This document shows, one piece after another, positions 3,674 through 5,802 of a DNA stretch of 5,802 nucleotides. Position numbers and translations under genes: made by a program. Position 1 is the stretch's first letter; the number at the start of each line of letters is the position of its first letter. The notes below the pieces were generated by a model. It did no database searches. It was not told where the DNA came from and saw nothing but the letters and a program-made list of their open reading frames with translations. Source of the DNA: Candidatus Saccharimonadota bacterium (GTDB lineage Bacteria; Patescibacteriota; Saccharimonadia; Saccharimonadales; Saccharimonadaceae); the NCBI GenBank assembly GCA_028289185.1, contig JAQGGV010000017.1, positions 1 through 5,802 of the forward strand, in the 5' to 3' direction.

Positions 3674-3702
3674 TCGAATCCCTCCACCCCAGCCATGAAA
3701 AA
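3674..3702 (+). repeat. Direct repeat copy 2: displaced tRNA-Gln 3' end (att-like)
   Basis: Identical over 29 bases to 3487-3515. The bases before it (GTGAC) cannot form the T stem, so this is not the end of an intact second tRNA. As in copy 1, the block runs straight into a terminator-type hairpin, but of different sequence (core GAGTCC/GGACTC rather than GATTGAG/CTCAATC). Confidence 0.85.
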
Positions 3703-3726
3703 CGAGTCCAAATGGACTCATTTTTT
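3698..3726. terminator. Bidirectional terminator shared by the minus-strand operon and the displaced tRNA end
   Basis: GAGTCC-aaat-GGACTC (3704-3719) is flanked by AAAAA on the left and TTTTTT on the right, so it works in both directions. On the minus strand the stem starts inside the TGA stop codon (3720-3718) of the reductase-like gene. Confidence 0.8.
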
Positions 3727-4257
3727 AACTGGGCTATATGTCACTACAACAGCACCAGTATTGAATGGTCTAGCCGATACGAACGTAAACTTTGCCGTGT
3801 CATTATCGTTAAAAAGACGCACACCTTTGCCCAACACAATAGGGCAGACAAACAACCGCAGTTCATCGATAAGGTCATTTTCCAGTAATGTTTTCACGAG
3901 GACGCTGCTACCGGCTACAAGGATATCTTTTCCTGGTTGTTCTTTCAGTTTTGCTATCTCACTGACGATATTTTCTTTGATCGCGTGTGAGTTATTCCAC
4001 GTCAACTCCGCATCATGAGTTGTGACTACGTATTTGGGAATACTGTTCATCAGATTGGCAAAATCCCCGGTCCTCGATGGCCAGCTGCCAGCAAAAATGT
4101 CGTACGTTGCTTTGCCTACGAGGAGTGCATCACTTTCGAAAAGTTCATCTTTTTTAAACTCACCAGTCTTGTCATTCTGGAAATCAAATGACCACATATC
4201 CGGCGCTTCCATGACACCGTCGAGTGTGACGAATTCTGATACGATTAATTTCCTCAT
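3718..4257 (-). CDS. RibD C-terminal / dihydrofolate reductase-like family protein
   Basis: The 179-residue protein has the whole pattern of the RibD_C-like reductases that resemble DHFR (the YyaP/YwjB type). It opens with MRKLIVSEFVTLDGVMEAP (1-19), followed by LLVGKATYDIF (45-55), KYVVTT (75-80), and the dinucleotide-binding and core region ILVAGSSVLVKTLL (112-125), ending with LIDELRLFVCPIVLGKGVRLF (129-149). Such proteins are predicted NAD(P)H-dependent reductases; the substrate is unknown for most, and they rarely act in riboflavin synthesis when standing alone at this length. The start is set by the conserved N-terminus, 5 bp after the hydrolase stop, with little Shine-Dalgarno signal, so it is probably translated by coupling. 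It is the last gene of the operon; its TGA lies in the terminator stem. Confidence 0.9.
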   Translation of the reverse strand: MRKLIVSEFVTLDGVMEAPDMWSFDFQNDKTGEFKKDELFESDALLVGKATYDIFAGSWPSRTGDFANLMNSIPKYVVTTHDAELTWNNSHAIKENIVSEIAKLKEQPGKDILVAGSSVLVKTLLENDLIDELRLFVCPIVLGKGVRLFNDNDTAKFTFVSARPFNTGAVVVTYSPVKK

Positions 4258-4262
4258 GCCAG

Positions 4263-5069
4263 TTAAGCTTCAAAAAACTCTATCAACACGGGTGCGATGA
4301 TTTTGGCTGCCAATTGTTTGGTGTGGCCCAAACCTTTTTTCATCTTTAGCTCGGCATTCGGTAACACCTTTGCGACGGCCTCGGCTGCATGGACTAACAG
4401 CGGTGGACTTTCGGGACCTGCCATCACCAATGTTGGCATAGTGACTGAATTCCAAAGCGTGGTCGGCAGCGGTTTACCTGTCTGATAACCATCAACAAGC
4501 TGAGCATCGTAGGGCAGCGTATGGGCGATAGACGTAAGTTTTGACCACATGCCAGGCATCAGATGCATCATAGGGATGACAAACCCTGGAGCTCCCATAA
4601 CGTCACGCATGAAGTATTTCACAGCTTCACCACGCTTATCATTCGCGATAAGGTCAGTAACATGCGCCGTAAAGTCAGCTGGTGGTCGTCGGTCACTTGG
4701 ATCAACGACAAATGGTGGTTCGTGTAAAGCTAATTTCGTGATATTAAGACCGCTCGCAGCAGCATAAAGAGCTAATGCAGCACCCGATGATAGTCCCCAC
4801 ACATGCGCTGATCCACCGGCGACATCTATAAGCGCCTGGATGTCTTCAATTTCACGTTTTATCGCATACGGCATCGTGTCACCGCTGTCGCCACGTCCAC
4901 GACGGTCATAGTTGTAAACCGTAAAATGAGGTTCAAGCAACTTACTAATTTGTAAAGTCGCTGCGAACTTTCGATAGCTAAAGGCTCCTGCTACTAATAT
5001 AACGGCGGGGCCTTTGCCAGCCTTGTCGTAGGCTATTTTTGTTCCATCTTTTGAGGTTACCGTATGCAT
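4263..5069 (-). CDS. Alpha/beta hydrolase fold protein
   Basis: Numbering below counts from the ATG at 5072. The protein begins with the usual two-strand opening (TVTSKDGTKIAYDKAGKGPAV), then the oxyanion region AGAFSYR (28-34), YDRRGRGDSG (55-64), and the nucleophile elbow GLSSG with Ser95. The catalytic His is H250 in GLGHT. The acid is less clear: TLVMAGPESPP (214-224) offers Glu221 where Asp is usual. The length (268-269) is normal for esterase, lactonase or haloperoxidase-like members; the substrate cannot be read. Two adjacent ATGs exist at 5072 and 5069. AAGGAG lies only 2 bases from the first and 5 from the second, so 5069 is preferred, although the first overlaps the preceding TAA in a TAATG junction. 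There is no signal peptide, so it is cytoplasmic. Confidence 0.9.
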   Translation of the reverse strand: MHTVTSKDGTKIAYDKAGKGPAVILVAGAFSYRKFAATLQISKLLEPHFTVYNYDRRGRGDSGDTMPYAIKREIEDIQALIDVAGGSAHVWGLSSGAALALYAAASGLNITKLALHEPPFVVDPSDRRPPADFTAHVTDLIANDKRGEAVKYFMRDVMGAPGFVIPMMHLMPGMWSKLTSIAHTLPYDAQLVDGYQTGKPLPTTLWNSVTMPTLVMAGPESPPLLVHAAEAVAKVLPNAELKMKKGLGHTKQLAAKIIAPVLIEFFEA

Positions 5070-5071
5070 CA

Positions 5072-5575
5072 TTACTCCTTACTTTTTATTTGATCTAATA
5101 GTTCGCGTAAATTACCAAGCGCATCTTGGAATCCTGGCATGAAGCCCAAATCAACCAGTTTTTGACGTTCCATCACGGATGTCAGCTGGACATGCACATT
5201 CATATGCGTCTTGCCGCCTGTATCGTCAAATGTCACTGTGACTTTTTTGGATGGAAAGTCTTTGATCACATCGCCCTTTGGCGTAATGAGGTAATCGGTA
5301 AAGACGATGCGCTCATTTGGTACAATTTCATCGTAAATTGCTTTCGCCCAACGTTCCTCGCCATCAGGAATCTGAAGGGAATATCGCCACTCACCACCAA
5401 CCTTGAAGTCAACGGTAATATTGGAGACTGGGCAAAACTTTGGTCCCCACCACTTTTGCAAATGTTCGGCTTCGGAAAATGTCTGAAAGACAAGTTCTCG
5501 CGGCGCATCAAACACCAGGCTAAACGATATTTCAGTATCCGTTTGCGCGATATCTATCGCGTTGTCCAAATTCAT
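5072..5575 (-). CDS. AHSA1/SRPBCC (START-like) domain protein
   Basis: The 167-residue protein has the typical markers of the family related to the Aha1 C-terminal domain: FDAPRELVFQTFSEAEHLQKWWGP (22-45, here given in two parts: FDAPRELVFQTF and SEAEHLQKWWGP), VGGEWRYSL (59-67), the edge strand KVTVTFDDTGG (111-121), and the closing helix GFQDALGNLRELLDQI (148-163). These helix-grip folds have a deep hydrophobic pocket and bind or act on small lipophilic molecules; many are encoded directly after an ArsR repressor, as here. The ATG at 5575 overlaps the ArsR stop by one base (TAATG), and GAGGGA lies upstream within the ArsR coding end, so translation is probably coupled. The actual ligand is unknown. 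Confidence 0.92.
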   Translation of the reverse strand: MNLDNAIDIAQTDTEISFSLVFDAPRELVFQTFSEAEHLQKWWGPKFCPVSNITVDFKVGGEWRYSLQIPDGEERWAKAIYDEIVPNERIVFTDYLITPKGDVIKDFPSKKVTVTFDDTGGKTHMNVHVQLTSVMERQKLVDLGFMPGFQDALGNLRELLDQIKSKE

Positions 5576-5802
5576 TATTTCGTTCCCTCACTCTTGTTTG
5601 TTGATGCCTGTAAAGCCGCCAGGTAATCTTGCAAATTGCCCAGACTTGTTTCCCATAGCTCTCGGTAGCGGTTCATATACTCAGCCCCTTCTTTAAATGA
5701 TTCTAATTCTAGTCGGCATGGACGCCACTGGGCGTTACGTCCACGCGATATCAATCCTGACCGTTCTAACACCTTGAGATGTCGCGAGATTGCTGGCAAG
5801 CT
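5575..5802 (-). CDS. ArsR-family winged helix-turn-helix repressor (N-terminus beyond right edge)
   Basis: The frame is open to the window edge, so only the last 75 residues are seen. They contain the recognition helix LPAISRHLKVLERSGLI, the wing SRGRNAQWRPCRL, and a C-terminal helix (YRELWETSLGNLQDYLAAL) that forms the dimer interface in this group. The TTG at 5799 is an internal Leu, not a start, judged by the usual SLPAISRHL context. This subfamily, typically about 100-115 residues and paired with AHSA1-type genes, lacks the metal-binding cysteine motif in the part visible here. It probably represses its own operon and responds to a small molecule or other signal. It is the first of the four operon genes in view; the promoter lies outside the window. 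Confidence 0.93.
   Translation of the reverse strand, partial: SLPAISRHLKVLERSGLISRGRNAQWRPCRLELESFKEGAEYMNRYRELWETSLGNLQDYLAALQASTNKSEGTK

Noticed and set aside
3621..3695. A second intact tRNA-Gln gene ending at the displaced 3' end
   Set aside because: No TGGGGTG acceptor strand, D arm or anticodon arm lies at the needed distance, and the T stem is absent.
3584..3695. tmRNA or tRNA-Sec
   Set aside because: Much too short for tmRNA and lacking its conserved 5' end; no 8-bp acceptor, D stem or UCA anticodon for tRNA-Sec.
3587..4018. Plus-strand open frame of 143 codons across the displaced tRNA end
   Set aside because: It crosses a tRNA fragment and a terminator and lies antisense to the clear reductase-like gene.
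5126..5626. Plus-strand open frame of 166 codons
   Set aside because: Antisense shadow of the AHSA1-type gene, which has strong family motifs and coupled start and stop codons.

Overview
The window looks like a compact bacterial genome, most probably a Patescibacteria/CPR lineage such as Candidatus Saccharibacteria. This is an inference from overall style: short intergenic gaps, small membrane proteins of unknown family, a short TrmD, and two promoters placed so close to the start codon that the mRNA would be leaderless. No sequence search was possible. TAA, TAG and TGA all end plausible genes, so there is no sign of recoded UGA. No CRISPR array, transposase or complete insertion sequence is visible.

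Layout. Positions 1-236 hold the acidic C-terminal tail of a plus-strand protein, followed by a chain of inverted repeats and an intrinsic terminator. Positions 418-1172 carry three small minus-strand genes: an 80-residue soluble protein and a 45-residue two-helix membrane peptide that probably share a transcript, then a separately promoted 62-residue two-helix membrane protein. Their promoters have palindromes at or just downstream of the core elements. trmD (1269-1922) diverges from the first of these genes across about 100 bp containing two overlapping promoters. About 340 bp without a recognised gene follow trmD and hold four consecutive inverted repeats. Two unrelated-looking four-helix membrane proteins come next (2266-2736 and 2803-3342).

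A tRNA-Gln(CUG) gene lies at 3434-3508. Its last 22 bases plus 7 bases of flank are repeated exactly 187 bp downstream, the pattern left by site-specific integration into a tRNA 3' end. The 158 bp between the copies encode no protein but are rich in hairpins, and the second copy can close a cloverleaf-like structure ending in CCA. The rest of the window (3718-5802, minus strand) is a tightly packed operon: an ArsR-family repressor (cut by the right edge), an AHSA1/SRPBCC-domain protein, an alpha/beta hydrolase, and a RibD-C/DHFR-like reductase. The first three genes overlap by single bases in TAATG junctions, and the last starts 5 bp after the hydrolase.

How the parts may work together: TrmD methylates G37 of tRNAs that have G36, and the tRNA-Gln here has G36 and G37, so it is a predicted substrate. 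TrmD itself has Glu where the usual catalytic Asp (E. coli Asp169) sits and ends about 35-40 residues early. The ArsR operon reads as a small-molecule-responsive stress or detoxification module, possibly accessory DNA beside a tRNA integration site; its ligand and substrates cannot be read from sequence.
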